From contig CANFEY010000026.1 in the NCBI GenBank assembly GCA_947446025.1, forward strand, positions 1 to 56,244: a stretch of DNA of 56,244 bases. Reading direction: 5' to 3'. Below the pieces are notes generated by a model. That model did no database searches and was not told the origin of the DNA. It saw only the letters and a program-made list of their open reading frames with translations. The translations under genes were made by a program, and so were the position numbers. This stretch comes from Bryobacterales bacterium. GTDB lineage: Bacteria; Acidobacteriota; Terriglobia; Bryobacterales; Bryobacteraceae. Positions 1 to 10,563 of the stretch are shown piece after piece. The first letter of the stretch is position 1, and every line of letters starts with the position of its first letter.

Positions 1-90
1 GCCCTAAACGCTCGGCCTAACGGCCTCGCAGGGCTCCGCTCCGGCAGCGGTCCGCAGGGGGGAAGGAACTGGTTCAAGGAAGAAAAGAAA

Positions 91-144
91 AGGGACACTT
101 CTATCGAGGGAATTTGGGGGACATTTCTAAAGTGGGTTGACACA
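91..144. mobile_element. Possible insertion-sequence end (remnant)
   Basis: Two similar short blocks, GGGACACTTCT near 92-102 and GGGGACATTTCT near 116-127, lie about 25 bases apart and are followed by GGGTTGACACA. Read from the other strand this gives TGTGTCAACCC and then spaced copies of AGAAATGTCCC, which resembles the multiple terminal repeats of IS21-like elements. That link is recalled, not searched. No transposase is in the window, so the element would lie to the left or be lost. Confidence 0.3.
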
Positions 145-161
145 GGGCCCTGCAAGTAGCG

Positions 162-190
162 TTGACTTAGTCATAAGACTAAGCTAACAT
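162..190 (+). promoter_or_regulatory. Promoter with embedded operator for the Phd/PIN pair
   Basis: TTGACT (162-167) and TAACAT (185-190) are spaced by exactly 17 bases and look like sigma-70 -35 and -10 boxes. A perfect 7-bp inverted repeat, CTTAGTC (166-172) and GACTAAG (177-183) around ATAA, fills the spacer. An antitoxin dimer bound there would block polymerase, as expected for autoregulated toxin-antitoxin operons. The start codon at 197 is at the predicted transcription start, so the message would be leaderless. Confidence 0.55.
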
Positions 191-196
191 GGCCCC

Positions 197-439
197 ATGG
201 AAGTCAACATCCACGAGGCCAAAACCCACCTTTCCCGCCTCATCGAACGCGCCCTGGCCGGCGAGGAAGTCATCGTCGCCAAAGCCGGCAAGCCAGTCGT
301 CCGGATCACGCCCATCGCTGTGAAGAAGCCGATCCTGGGCAGCGCCCGCGGAACATTCACCCTGCCGCCCGATTGGGACGCCCCTATGACGGACGAAGAA
401 CTCGCCGAGTGGGAAGATGGACCAGTCTTCCCCAAATGA
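197..439 (+). CDS. Type II antitoxin, Phd/YefM family
   Basis: An 80-residue protein beginning MEVNIHEAKTHLSRLIERA, the typical Phd/YefM N-terminal DNA-binding fold (a strand, then the helix in which the KTHLSRL segment sits), followed by VIVAKAGKPVVRI and an acidic C-terminal tail (TDEELAEWEDG) of the kind that neutralises the toxin. It should bind the PIN toxin encoded next and repress its own promoter at the inverted repeat at 166-183. The ATG at 197 is chosen because it gives the standard family N-terminus. There is no ribosome binding site, which fits leaderless initiation. Its stop codon overlaps the toxin start (ATGA), so the two are translationally coupled. Family assignment is confident; pairing with a PIN toxin is a known combination. 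Confidence 0.85.
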   Translation: MEVNIHEAKTHLSRLIERALAGEEVIVAKAGKPVVRITPIAVKKPILGSARGTFTLPPDWDAPMTDEELAEWEDGPVFPK

Positions 440-819
440 GATTGCTGCTCGATACCCACGCATTTATCTATGCGATCAATCCATTTGAGGAACTGCCAAC
501 AAAAGTTCTTGCTCTTCTAGAAGATCCGAGCGTGGAGCGCTGGGTCAGCGCCATTTCCATCTGGGAAATCGCCGTCAAGGTCCGCATCGGCAAGCTGCCT
601 CTGCCTTCCGAGCGATCCTATTACACCCGCCACCTCGCTGCCCTGAACGCGAACCTCCTGCCCGTGGATGCAGCCCACTCCTTCGCCCTGTTCTCCCTAC
701 CCCTGCACCACAAGGACCCCTTCGACCGCCTCCTCATCGCCCAGGCCCAAACCGAAGGCCTCACCCTCGTCACCAAAGACCCCGCCTTCGCCGCCTACGA
801 CGTACCAACTATCTGGTAG
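436..819 (+). CDS. PIN-domain toxin (VapC-like ribonuclease)
   Basis: A 127-residue PIN-domain protein. The acidic residues expected for the metal-dependent RNase site are visible: Asp6 in LLLDTHAF, Glu in SIWEIAVK (about residue 44), Asp in HHKDPFDRLLIAQA (about residue 96) and Asp in VTKDPAF. VapC-type toxins cleave specific RNAs and are held inactive by the partner antitoxin. I start it at the ATG at 436, which overlaps the antitoxin stop and puts LLLDT at the N-terminus as usual; an upstream in-frame start would add antitoxin-overlapping sequence with no PIN similarity. Length is normal for the family and all acidic positions are present, so it is probably active. Confidence 0.85.
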   Translation: MRLLLDTHAFIYAINPFEELPTKVLALLEDPSVERWVSAISIWEIAVKVRIGKLPLPSERSYYTRHLAALNANLLPVDAAHSFALFSLPLHHKDPFDRLLIAQAQTEGLTLVTKDPAFAAYDVPTIW

Positions 820-879
820 GACCCAGTACCATCCATCCGCTTAGGCCATGCGGACCTCTTGACCTAATGTGTTAACCTT

Positions 880-2610
880 ATGCCGGTCCAAGCCATGTCG
901 CTTTCCCCTAGCCGCCGCGAGTTCCTGCGCATCCTGGGTGCTGGAGCTGCGTATGCAGGTTCGGGACTCGCGCAAACCTCGGCTGCGGCCTTCCGCACCC
1001 CCTTTGTAAAGGACTTACGTCGCAACCGCGCGACCATCGGATGGTTGGCCTCCTCCCCCGGTGAAGGGACCGTCGAGTTCTGGGGCGATTCGCGGGCCAT
1101 CCGGAAAGTTGCCGCCACCATGCGCCAGGTGGGAACCCGCTACCGGTTTTCCGCCGAACTTGATGGCCTGGCCCCGGCCTCCTCCTATGGCTACCGCGCC
1201 TCCATGGACGGTGAACGCATCGGCCTCGCGCGCTTTCAAACCCCAGGCAGCACGTCCTTCGAATTTCTGGCCTTCGGAGACTCCGGCACGGGCTCGGCCA
1301 TCCAGCGCCGGCTAGCCCAAAGAATGCTGCAGCACGCCGACGCCGGCTTCGTCGTACACACCGGCGATCTGGTGTATCCCGCCGGCACCTACGAACGCTA
1401 TGAGAGCCTCTATTTCGGCTACTACGAAGCGCTGATGCGCAATGCGCCTTTCTTCCCCTGCCCCGGCAACCACGACTACTACGAGGAGAACTCGATTCCC
1501 TACCGCGCGCTGCACTCGGTGCCCGATCAAACAGTGCAGTCGCAGGATCAAGGCCGCTACTACTCCTTCGATTGGGGCAATGCGCATTTCGTATCGTTGG
1601 ACACGAATGAATCGCTGTTCCGCGCCGTGGCTGGAAGCGGCGACATGCTCCGCTGGCTGGATGCCGACCTGGCCGCGTCGCACAAATTCTGGCGCATCGT
1701 GGTGCTGCATCACTCGCCCTACGCGGAAGGTGTACACTCCGGCGAAATCGAAGGCAAGATGATCCGTGAGCATGTTTCCCCTATACTGCAGCGGCATGCC
1801 GTCACTCTGGTGCTGAACGGGCATGAGCATAGCTACCAGCGCAGCATCCCCATCGGCGGGACCACTTATATCACCACCGGAGGCGGCGGCGCGCCGCTGC
1901 ACGCGGTCACCCCGTCGCCGCTGGTCGAAAAAGCCGTTGCCGAACACCACTATGTCTCGGTAACAGTCACCGACGGGAAACTGAAGTTGCGCGCATTGCG
2001 GGCGGATGGCTCGGAACTCGATAGCTGGGATCTGGCCCCGCAGCCTAGGCTTGTCTCGGTGGTGAACGCAGCTTCCTTCGGCGAAGAACTGGCCGCGGGC
2101 GGACTCGCTTCCATCTTCGGGCACCACTTGGCGCTGGATCGCGCCACGGTTACCTGGAACGGACAACCGCTCGCGGTGCTGATGGCCGCCCCCACGCAGA
2201 TTAATGTGCAACTTCCGCACGCCACCGGGGAGGGCACCTTGAAGGTGCAGGCACCCAACGGAACCGCCAGCCGGAAAGTTAGTATCGCCGCCATTGCACC
2301 GGCGCTATTTGAGGACGCGCTGCTGCGCGCCGATGGGACCGCCGTTACAAAGGATGCCCCGGCAAAGCCGGGCGAAACATTGTCCGTCTACGCCACGGGA
2401 CTAGGCAAAGGAACACCAGTGGGCGTGGAATGGAACGGCGAAGAAGTTACCGCCCAAACCACGGCCGTCGTCGAGCTGCAAGGAGTGTACATGGTGACCT
2501 TCGAGGCTCCCATGGCCGAATTTTCCGAAGCGCAGCTTCACGTGGTGGCAGGCGGCAAGCGAAGCAACCCGGTCCGCGTACCGGGTGCCACCGCCGCGGC
2601 CAACAACTAG
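880..2610 (+). CDS. Tat-exported metallophosphoesterase (purple acid phosphatase-like) with Solibacter-type C-terminal domain
   Basis: A 576-residue exported phosphoesterase. The N-terminus holds a twin-arginine signal, SRREFLRILGAGAAYAG, ending near residue 35. A fibronectin-like purple-acid-phosphatase N-domain follows (about 45-120), then a calcineurin-type metallophosphatase domain (about 125-330) with all metal motifs: FGDSGTG, HTGDLVYP, GNHDYY, VVLHHSPY and NGHEHSYQR. Residues from about 390 match the C-terminal domain seen on many Solibacter secreted proteins (SVVNAASFGEELAAGGLASIFG, shortened here as a motif start). A second in-frame ATG at 895 would place the Tat motif closer to the start and is equally likely. 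Its TAG stop shares a CTAG with the stop of the convergent CotH gene. Substrate is unknown; phosphate monoesters are the family default. Confidence 0.82.
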   Translation: MPVQAMSLSPSRREFLRILGAGAAYAGSGLAQTSAAAFRTPFVKDLRRNRATIGWLASSPGEGTVEFWGDSRAIRKVAATMRQVGTRYRFSAELDGLAPASSYGYRASMDGERIGLARFQTPGSTSFEFLAFGDSGTGSAIQRRLAQRMLQHADAGFVVHTGDLVYPAGTYERYESLYFGYYEALMRNAPFFPCPGNHDYYEENSIPYRALHSVPDQTVQSQDQGRYYSFDWGNAHFVSLDTNESLFRAVAGSGDMLRWLDADLAASHKFWRIVVLHHSPYAEGVHSGEIEGKMIREHVSPILQRHAVTLVLNGHEHSYQRSIPIGGTTYITTGGGGAPLHAVTPSPLVEKAVAEHHYVSVTVTDGKLKLRALRADGSELDSWDLAPQPRLVSVVNAASFGEELAAGGLASIFGHHLALDRATVTWNGQPLAVLMAAPTQINVQLPHATGEGTLKVQAPNGTASRKVSIAAIAPALFEDALLRADGTAVTKDAPAKPGETLSVYATGLGKGTPVGVEWNGEEVTAQTTAVVELQGVYMVTFEAPMAEFSEAQLHVVAGGKRSNPVRVPGATAAANN

Positions 2611-4484
2611 CGCACGGGAACCCGGAAGGCTGGGGATTTTTGGCCAGCCACTTCCACCACAACCGCACCATCGCCGCTGGCGATGGTGCCGGGCAACTTC
2701 ACATTCACCTGGTAAACACCCGCGTGCCCCGGTGCCAAGCCCGCAAACAGGATCTCAAGCGAAACGCCGTTGAGCGTCACGCTGACCGTCTCGGTGGCCG
2801 TCGGCGGTGTATCGAGCGGTGCCGCCTCGCCATCCGGAACCCGCGGAGAAACCGGGCCTAAGCCGGTTGCAAACACGCTAAGCAGTTCACCCGCGAGCGC
2901 AGGCTTGGCGGCGTTCACAGGCGAGAAGTCGGACCCGTGCGCGACTCCAAAAATCCCCGGCGCCGCGTGGACCAGCTGCACGTCCAACGGGCTGGCCGAA
3001 GCACCGTCCACGCTGACCTGCACAGAAACTGCCCCTTCCGCCAGGTTCCACGGCACCTGGAAATTGATCTGCTGCGGCGAGACGAATAGCAGCGGGGCCG
3101 CCACTCCATTCACCGTAACCTCCACGTTGTCCAAGGAAAGCGGCAACGGCCAGGTACCGGCGGATTCACCCGCCCGCGCCATGGACGAGCCATACACCAC
3201 AGCCAGCGATCCCGGAACCAGTCCTGCCCGATACGTAGCAGCGTTCACCACGCCCCCGGGAGACATTTTCGGTTGCATCGGGCCCAGCAGAGCTTCAAGT
3301 TGCGGCTCCGCCACCCCCGGCCGCTCCGCCGCAAACTGGCGGATCACCGCAACCTCGCGCTCAAAGTCGGACGCATCACAAGCCACCATGATGTTTTGCC
3401 GGAAACACTGTTTGTGCGGATCACGCCGCGCATCCGGGCCGATCAGCGCATACAACCGGTCCATCTCAGAGCGCAACCAACCATCCGGCCCGCCCGCCAC
3501 CGCAGAGGCCTGCAGCATAGTCTCCACAAAAACCTGGCGCAACGCCGGAACCGCCATCGCCCGCCGCGCCAGTTCGTTGCGGTCCAGATTTTGTACCACC
3601 GGCCGCCCGGACCAGTACATCGTAAAGTCGGTATCCCAGGGCATGAAGCGGAACTGCTTGCTGGCCGCCGGACGATATAAGTAGAAGTTATTCATACCCC
3701 ATACGTCACTCAGGATGCCGTCGGCATCCGCCACGTAGTTCTCCACCGCCACCAGCTTCAAGAACCCTTACAAGTCCACGTATACGGGCCCCACCGTGGC
3801 GAAGTCCGCCTCCGTAGAGTTGTTCACCGCCCGTAGCATCTCAAACAGTTTGCCCAGTTCCGGAGCGTCTTCATGCGTCTTCGGCTCATACATCAGCCCG
3901 TAGCGGGCCGGATCACTTCCCAGATACTCGAAGTTGTAGTCCAGCGCCGGATTGAAGTCATAGAGGTAGCCGGTGGAGTCCTTGAACACCCGCACCAGCA
4001 AATCCTCATCCGGGTTCTCGACAATCGTGTACAGCCCCCAGAACTCCCCATTGATGTAGAGCCGGGCGGGTGCCTCGCGCGGTGCCGGAAGCCCCAACCG
4101 CCGCATCAGCGCCATGGTCAGATACTCGCGCATCATGGACCCGTCCTGATTGTTGGCCTTCAGCAGGATCGTATTGTGCCCCAAGAACTTCTGCTTCACA
4201 TACTTGTTGAACTTGACGGTCAGATTCGGCTTGTGCGGACTGCGGCTCCCCGACCCGCGCGACTTGATCCCGATGTCCGCCAACGAGGTGCCTTTCAACG
4301 CAAAATCCGCGTGGTAGTAGTCGTCCGACAAGTACCCATCCCGCAGCGTCTGCCACGCCGCCGGGTCCATGGTCAGCCGCACCTCTTGAACAATGGTGTC
4401 GTCAAAAATGGCTATGTCTTGCTGCGCCAATAGGTTAGAAGAAAGAACGACGAACAAAGGCAAAAGCCGCAAATGGGATTTCAT
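2607..4484 (-). pseudogene. CotH-family secreted protein interrupted by an in-frame TAA
   Basis: The frame from the ATG at 4484 reads a signal peptide (MKSHLRLLPLFVVLSSNLLA), then a CotH-like segment: VRLTMDPAAWQTLRDG, IKSRGSGSR, PNLTVKFNKY, ARLYINGEFWGLYTIVE. At codon 239 (3768-3770) it hits TAA, and the same frame continues at once with GFLKLVAVENYVADADG and FMPWDTDFTMYW, which are CotH motifs, and ends with a Solibacter-type C-terminal domain (about 385 residues after the stop). One base change such as GAA or CAA to TAA explains it. CotH proteins are kinase-like and in spore coats phosphorylate partner proteins; the role in non-sporing acidobacteria is unknown. A TTG at 3761 could restart translation but would separate the kinase halves. 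Confidence 0.8.
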
Positions 4485-4836
4485 AAATGGAAAGAGGGCA
4501 CTCCAGTGGCCCAAACTACTTATCGGCGGAGATTCGGGAAGGCTCTATGGTACTTGCTAGGAACCCGCGAACTGACCCGCTGGGGGCGAGAAACGCTGAA
4601 ATCTTACGGGAGCGGGCAACTGCGCCAGGGCGAATTGCGGACAATCACGCGGGAGAGAATAGCGTACGTGAGGATTCGCCTTACTCGAGTATCCCGGCAT
4701 CGCGGCGGTCGACTTCTCACTCATTCGCAATGCGGACCCCGGGGCGGTTTACTCTAGATCGCCTCATGTCGATCATCAACCGGCTCGGCTCGCGAGTGGA
4801 GGTGAAAACAAATAGGAGTTGGCGACGCTCGGCAGG
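4485..4836. other. Intergenic gap between the CotH gene and the MazEF pair
   Basis: About 350 bases without a supportable gene. Short frames exist on both strands but show no recognisable protein, no ribosome binding site and no repeats. The left part should carry the promoter of the minus-strand CotH gene. The right end holds TTGGCG at 4819-4824, a possible -35 box for the MazEF pair. Confidence 0.5.
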
Positions 4837-4858
4837 TGTGTATACACAGAAGTATACT
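4837..4858 (+). promoter_or_regulatory. Double palindrome: operator/promoter of the MazEF-type pair
   Basis: Two perfect palindromes stand side by side: TGTGTATACACA (4837-4848) and AGTATACT (4851-4858), both centred on GTATAC or TATA. They contain two -10-like boxes, TATACA (4841-4846, 16 bases after TTGGCG) and TATACT (4853-4858, 7 bases before the ATG). Adjacent palindromes overlapping the promoter are the usual binding sites for MazE-type antitoxins. Confidence 0.5.
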
Positions 4859-4865
4859 AATATGT

Positions 4866-5111
4866 ATGCCGACTGCGAACGTCCGAATCGATATTGAAAC
4901 GCACGACGTCCTCAAGCGACTCGCCGAGCAAGACAGCGAGCCTATGCAGAGCATTCTGGCTAAAGCCGTCGAGCGCTACCGCCGTGCCCGCTTCCTGGAA
5001 GGTGCCAACGAGGATTTTGCCCGACTCAAGACGCGCCCCAAGGAGTGGCAGTCCTATCTCGCGGAGCGTGAAGCCTGGGATGGAACGTTGCAGGACGGCT
5101 TGAAGAAGTGA
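4866..5111 (+). CDS. MazE-like / ribbon-helix-helix antitoxin
   Basis: An 81-residue protein. Residues 4-40 (NVRIDIETHDVLKRLAEQDS and then MQSILAKAVERYRR) read as a ribbon-helix-helix: a basic strand followed by two helices, as in RHH antitoxins that partner MazF/PemK toxins. The C-terminal part (FARLKTRPKEWQSYLAERE, WDGTLQDGLKK) is charged and likely binds the toxin. The ATG at 4866 is chosen because it begins the RHH strand directly; upstream in-frame codons would translate the operator palindromes. The gene has no ribosome binding site. Its TGA overlaps the GTG start of the toxin. Function follows from the fold and the neighbour; the exact subfamily is uncertain. Confidence 0.75.
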   Translation: MPTANVRIDIETHDVLKRLAEQDSEPMQSILAKAVERYRRARFLEGANEDFARLKTRPKEWQSYLAEREAWDGTLQDGLKK

Positions 5112-5449
5112 TCCAGCCCGCCTTTGGGGAAGTCTGGAATGTTGACCTCGATCCTGTTCAAGGCCGCGAACAGGCCGGCCGGCGGCCGGCCTTGATCGTC
5201 TCCGTGGACCGGTTCAACGAGAGTCCGGCAGGCTTGGTCGTGGTGCTCCCCATCACAAGGACGGACCGGCAAGTCCGCTGGCACGTTCGGGTCCAACCGC
5301 CCGAGGGGGGACTCACCGCCGTGAGTTTTGTCATGTGCGAGGCGGTCCGTTCGATTTCCACGGTTAGGTTGTTGAAGAAGCGCGGCCGTGTTGCTGCGGC
5401 GACGCAAGGTGCGATTGAGGATCGGATGAGGATACTCTTGGGGCTGTGA
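5108..5449 (+). CDS. MazF/PemK-type endoribonuclease toxin
   Basis: A 113-residue CcdB/PemK-fold protein. The N-terminus FGEVWNVDLDPVQGREQAGR leads into RPALIVSVDRFN, the classic MazF start (G-x-x-W/Y...G-x-E...R-P-A/V-L-I-V). LVVVLPITRT and a late T/S-x-x-x-C-like element (SFVMCEAVRSIS) are also present. MazF toxins cut single-stranded RNA at short sequences and arrest growth when the antitoxin is lost. Translation starts at GTG 5108, overlapping the antitoxin stop (GTGA), a coupled arrangement. Length is normal, so it is likely functional. Confidence 0.85.
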   Translation: MIQPAFGEVWNVDLDPVQGREQAGRRPALIVSVDRFNESPAGLVVVLPITRTDRQVRWHVRVQPPEGGLTAVSFVMCEAVRSISTVRLLKKRGRVAAATQGAIEDRMRILLGL

Positions 5450-5457
5450 GCGAGCCT

Positions 5458-6300
5458 TCAGTTGTCGCTTGGCCGTGCCACGCTATCGATCACTAGAAAT
5501 TCGCGGGTCCCCTTAGCCGACTCCAATTTTAGCCCGAGCTGTTCTTGCGCCGCCGTGAACAGCGACGGCCCACTGGGTCCGTCTGCGGGAGGAGTTCCAA
5601 TGGCACCAGGAGTAGTCTCGTCGGGAAGAAACTCCAGATGGAAATCGAACAGGCCTTGGGTCCCGGTTCGGTCGATCACGGGGCGGTCCAGCGTATTGCT
5701 CAGTGTTCCTGCAAGCTGTTGAAGGCTCGTGCCAAACATATCCATCGTTATGTTTCTTCCGTTGGTTCCGAACGTTCCACTGCCACAGAAGTTTGGTCCT
5801 GACGGCGGGGCGGGCTGAGTGGGGTCGCTCGCCCGGCAGGTGCGATTCGGTTGGATTCTGAGTCCAGATTTTGCCAGGCTCAAAGAATACACCGGCACTT
5901 GGCGGGTTTCCCGATGTAGCTTTAGACGGAACCTGTCTTCGAGAAGTGTTCGGAGCAACGGGCCGCGCATCCGGTCCGGGCTTGCACCAGGTGCCGTGGC
6001 GTTGATCGTGTAAGGGTCTGACTCCAGCCACGCCGGTCCACCTGACAGCGGAGGGAAGTCCTTCAGGCGACCACTCCGCTCATCTGCGTAGATCACATAC
6101 GCCGCTTGAATGAGTCCAGCGACTGTTTGGCAGGTCATCGTCAGCCTTCCCGTAACGACGATTCCACCGCCTCCCCTGCCTCCGGGCTCCGCCCTGTTCT
6201 GACAGGGCCGTATCGAGGCGGCCTCAAAGCTCGTGGGCGAAGAGGTCGACTGTGCGATGGCACTACTTACGAAAGCAGTGATAAGAAGCTCAGCGCGCAT
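5458..6300 (-). CDS. TIGR03435-type exported protein of unknown function
   Basis: A 280-residue protein with a signal peptide at the N-terminus (MRAELLITAFVSSAIAQS) and the core seen in the acidobacterial TIGR03435 family: FEAASIRPC, RLTMTCQTVAGLIQAAYVIY, LLRTLLEDRFRLKLHRETR, PVYSLSLAKSGLRIQ, LAGTLSNTLDRPVIDRTG, LFDFHLEFLPDE, and the end QEQLGLKLESAKGTREFLVID. These proteins are greatly expanded in Solibacter-like genomes and often sit near BlaR/BlaI sensors, but no such neighbours occur here. The role is not known; secretion and the conserved RDTQ-like core suggest a periplasmic or surface protein. It converges on the MazF gene with an 8-base gap. Confidence 0.8.
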   Translation of the reverse strand: MRAELLITAFVSSAIAQSTSSPTSFEAASIRPCQNRAEPGGRGGGGIVVTGRLTMTCQTVAGLIQAAYVIYADERSGRLKDFPPLSGGPAWLESDPYTINATAPGASPDRMRGPLLRTLLEDRFRLKLHRETRQVPVYSLSLAKSGLRIQPNRTCRASDPTQPAPPSGPNFCGSGTFGTNGRNITMDMFGTSLQQLAGTLSNTLDRPVIDRTGTQGLFDFHLEFLPDETTPGAIGTPPADGPSGPSLFTAAQEQLGLKLESAKGTREFLVIDSVARPSDN

Positions 6301-6324
6301 AATATATCCGTTGCGGTTATATTA
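6300..6324 (-). promoter_or_regulatory. AT-rich inverted repeat at the start of the TIGR03435 gene
   Basis: TAATATA (6300-6306) and TATATTA (6318-6324) form a 7-bp inverted repeat around an 11-base loop, touching the start codon of the minus-strand gene. In this GC-rich sequence it stands out. It could hold the promoter or be an operator; no regulator gene is adjacent. Confidence 0.3.
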
Positions 6325-6358
6325 GCCCCCTTTCCACTGGCCTGTCAACGCAAACAAC

Positions 6359-6392
6359 TCGGGCCTCCAGCGCTCAACGCGCGGAGGCCCGA
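6359..6392 (-). terminator. Rho-independent terminator of the ATP synthase operon
   Basis: A 10-bp GC-rich stem (6359-6368 with 6383-6392; arms CGGGCCTCC and GGAGGCCCG) with a 14-base loop lies 21 bases after the epsilon stop codon. Read on the minus strand it is followed by a T-rich stretch (GTTGTTTG). It separates the atp operon from the TIGR03435 gene downstream on the same strand. Confidence 0.65.
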
Positions 6393-6413
6393 AGGTAAAC
6401 AAGAAATGGGAAT

Positions 6414-6662
6414 CTAACTGACGCTATCCGCCAGCACCCGCACCACATTGTCGCGGACTTCCAGATAGCCGCCGGTGACCGTGAAACTTTCGGTCTTGCC
6501 GGCGGAGGTGACTTTCAGTTCGCCCGCGCCCAGCTCGCTCAGCAGCGCCGCGTGGCCGGGGAGGATGCCCATGTAGCCATCCTTGCCGGGGATCTCGGCG
6601 TAGTCGGCTTGCTTGCTGGCGACCAGCTTTTCGGGGGTGGTGATTTCGATTTGAAAAGACAT
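6414..6662 (-). CDS. atpC: ATP synthase epsilon subunit, short form
   Basis: The last gene of the atp operon encodes only 82 residues. They cover the N-terminal beta-sandwich that binds gamma and the c-ring: MSFQIEITTPEKLV, IPGKDGYMGILPGHAALLSELG, and VTGGYLEVRDNVVRVLAD. Typical bacterial epsilon subunits have about 130-140 residues, with a C-terminal helical hairpin that inhibits ATP hydrolysis; that hairpin is absent. The stop is followed after 21 bases by a strong terminator, and the frame after the stop shows no helix-like remnant, so the short form looks genuine and not a fresh mutation. It starts 3 bases after the beta gene. Confidence 0.9.
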   Translation of the reverse strand: MSFQIEITTPEKLVASKQADYAEIPGKDGYMGILPGHAALLSELGAGELKVTSAGKTESFTVTGGYLEVRDNVVRVLADSVS

Positions 6663-6665
6663 GGG

Positions 6666-8997
<2,332 letters not shown>

Positions 8998-9009
8998 GGG
9001 ATTTCCGCG

Positions 9010-10533
9010 TTACTTCTTCTGGGCCGCCAGGAACTTTTCCTTGTATTCCTTGAGCGCCGCGTTCATCTGGCCCTTCAGTGCGTCGTCCAGATTCTTCTTT
9101 TCGCGGATGCCGTTCAAGATGCCCGGATGCGCGTTTTCGACGAACTTGTACAGACCTTCTTCGAAGGGTCGGCAATCGGCCACCGGCAGATCGTCCAGCG
9201 TTCCGATGGATGCAGCGTAAATGATGAGAATTTGCTTCTCAACGGGGAGCGGGCTGAACTGGCCCTGCTTGAGGATTTCCACCATGCGTGCGCCGCGGGT
9301 CAACTGCTGCGCGGAGGCTTTGTCGAGATCCGAGCCCAACGCGGCGAATGCGGCGAGGGCGCGGTACTGAGCGAGGTCGAGACGGAGCGAACCGGCTACC
9401 TGCCGCATCGCTTTGATCTGGGCGCTGCCGCCGACGCGGCTGACCGAGATGCCGACGTTGATGGCGGGGCGGATGTTGCTGTTAAACAAATCGGATTCGA
9501 GGTAAATCTGACCGTCAGTGATGGAGATGACGTTGGTCGGAATGTACGCCGAAACGTCGCCTGCCTGGGTTTCGATGAAGGGAAGAGCCGTTAATGACCC
9601 GCCACCGAGCTCGTCCGACAGCTTGGCCGCACGCTCCAGCAAGCGACTGTGCAAGTAGAATACGTCACCGGGGTAGGCTTCGCGGCCCGGGGGACGGCGC
9701 AGCAGCAAGGAGATTTCGCGATACGCGGCGGCGTGCTTCGAAAGATCGTCGTAGACCACCAGCGCGTGGCGCTTCGAGTCACGGAAGTATTCGCCGATGG
9801 CGGTGCCGGAGTACGGGGCCAGATACTGCATCGGGGCCGGGTCAGACGCGGTGGCGGCGACAACGATGGTGTAGGCCATCGCGCCGTTTTCTTCCAGCGT
9901 CTTTACTACCTGGGCAACTGTGGAACGCTTCTGGCCGATGGCGACGTAAATGCAGGTGACGTCGCCGCCCTTTTGATTGATGATGGTGTCGATGGCGACG
10001 GTGGTTTTACCCGTTTGGCGGTCACCGATGATGAGCTCGCGCTGGCCGCGGCCGATCGGGATCATCGCGTCGACGGCCTTGAGGCCGGTCTGCAGCGGTT
10101 CCTTCACGCCCTTACGGTCAATAACGCCGGGAGCCATGCGCTCCACCGGGTTGTATTGGGAGGTTTCGATGGGGCCTTTGCCGTCGATCGGTTTGCCGAG
10201 CGCGTCGACAACGCGGCCAATCATAGCTTCGCCTACAGGGACCGACATAATGCGGCCCGTGCGCTTCACTTCGTCGCCTTCTTTGATGCTGCTGGCGTCG
10301 CCCAGAATCACGGCGCCGACCTGGTCTTCTTCGAGGTTCAGTGCGATGCCCGCGAGGCCGCCCTTGAACTCAATCAGCTCGCCGGCCATGACGTTTTCGA
10401 GGCCGTAGACGCGCGCGATACCGTCGCCGACGCTGATCACGCTGCCGGTTTCGGCTACGTTGACCGCACGGTCGTAATTGTCGATCTCTTCGCGCAGCAG
10501 GCGCGAAATTTCATCTGCCCGGATTTGAGCCAT
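9010..10533 (-). CDS. atpA: ATP synthase alpha subunit
   Basis: A 507-residue non-catalytic nucleotide-binding subunit of F1. It begins [17 protein letters not shown], contains the Walker [16 protein letters not shown], the alpha signature [20 protein letters not shown] (20 residues) and the arginine finger region [17 protein letters not shown]. These identify alpha as opposed to beta or V-type subunits. It follows delta after 30 bases. Nothing unusual in length or motifs. Confidence 0.97.
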   Translation of the reverse strand: MAQIRADEISRLLREEIDNYDRAVNVAETGSVISVGDGIARVYGLENVMAGELIEFKGGLAGIALNLEEDQVGAVILGDASSIKEGDEVKRTGRIMSVPVGEAMIGRVVDALGKPIDGKGPIETSQYNPVERMAPGVIDRKGVKEPLQTGLKAVDAMIPIGRGQRELIIGDRQTGKTTVAIDTIINQKGGDVTCIYVAIGQKRSTVAQVVKTLEENGAMAYTIVVAATASDPAPMQYLAPYSGTAIGEYFRDSKRHALVVYDDLSKHAAAYREISLLLRRPPGREAYPGDVFYLHSRLLERAAKLSDELGGGSLTALPFIETQAGDVSAYIPTNVISITDGQIYLESDLFNSNIRPAINVGISVSRVGGSAQIKAMRQVAGSLRLDLAQYRALAAFAALGSDLDKASAQQLTRGARMVEILKQGQFSPLPVEKQILIIYAASIGTLDDLPVADCRPFEEGLYKFVENAHPGILNGIREKKNLDDALKGQMNAALKEYKEKFLAAQKK

Positions 10534-10563
10534 AAGTTCCTTTGTATTCCTGGAAGCGGCGGC

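Noticed and set aside
197-5449. Anti-phage defence island
   Set aside because: Two toxin-antitoxin pairs are present, but no restriction, CBASS, Gabija, retron or similar component accompanies them.
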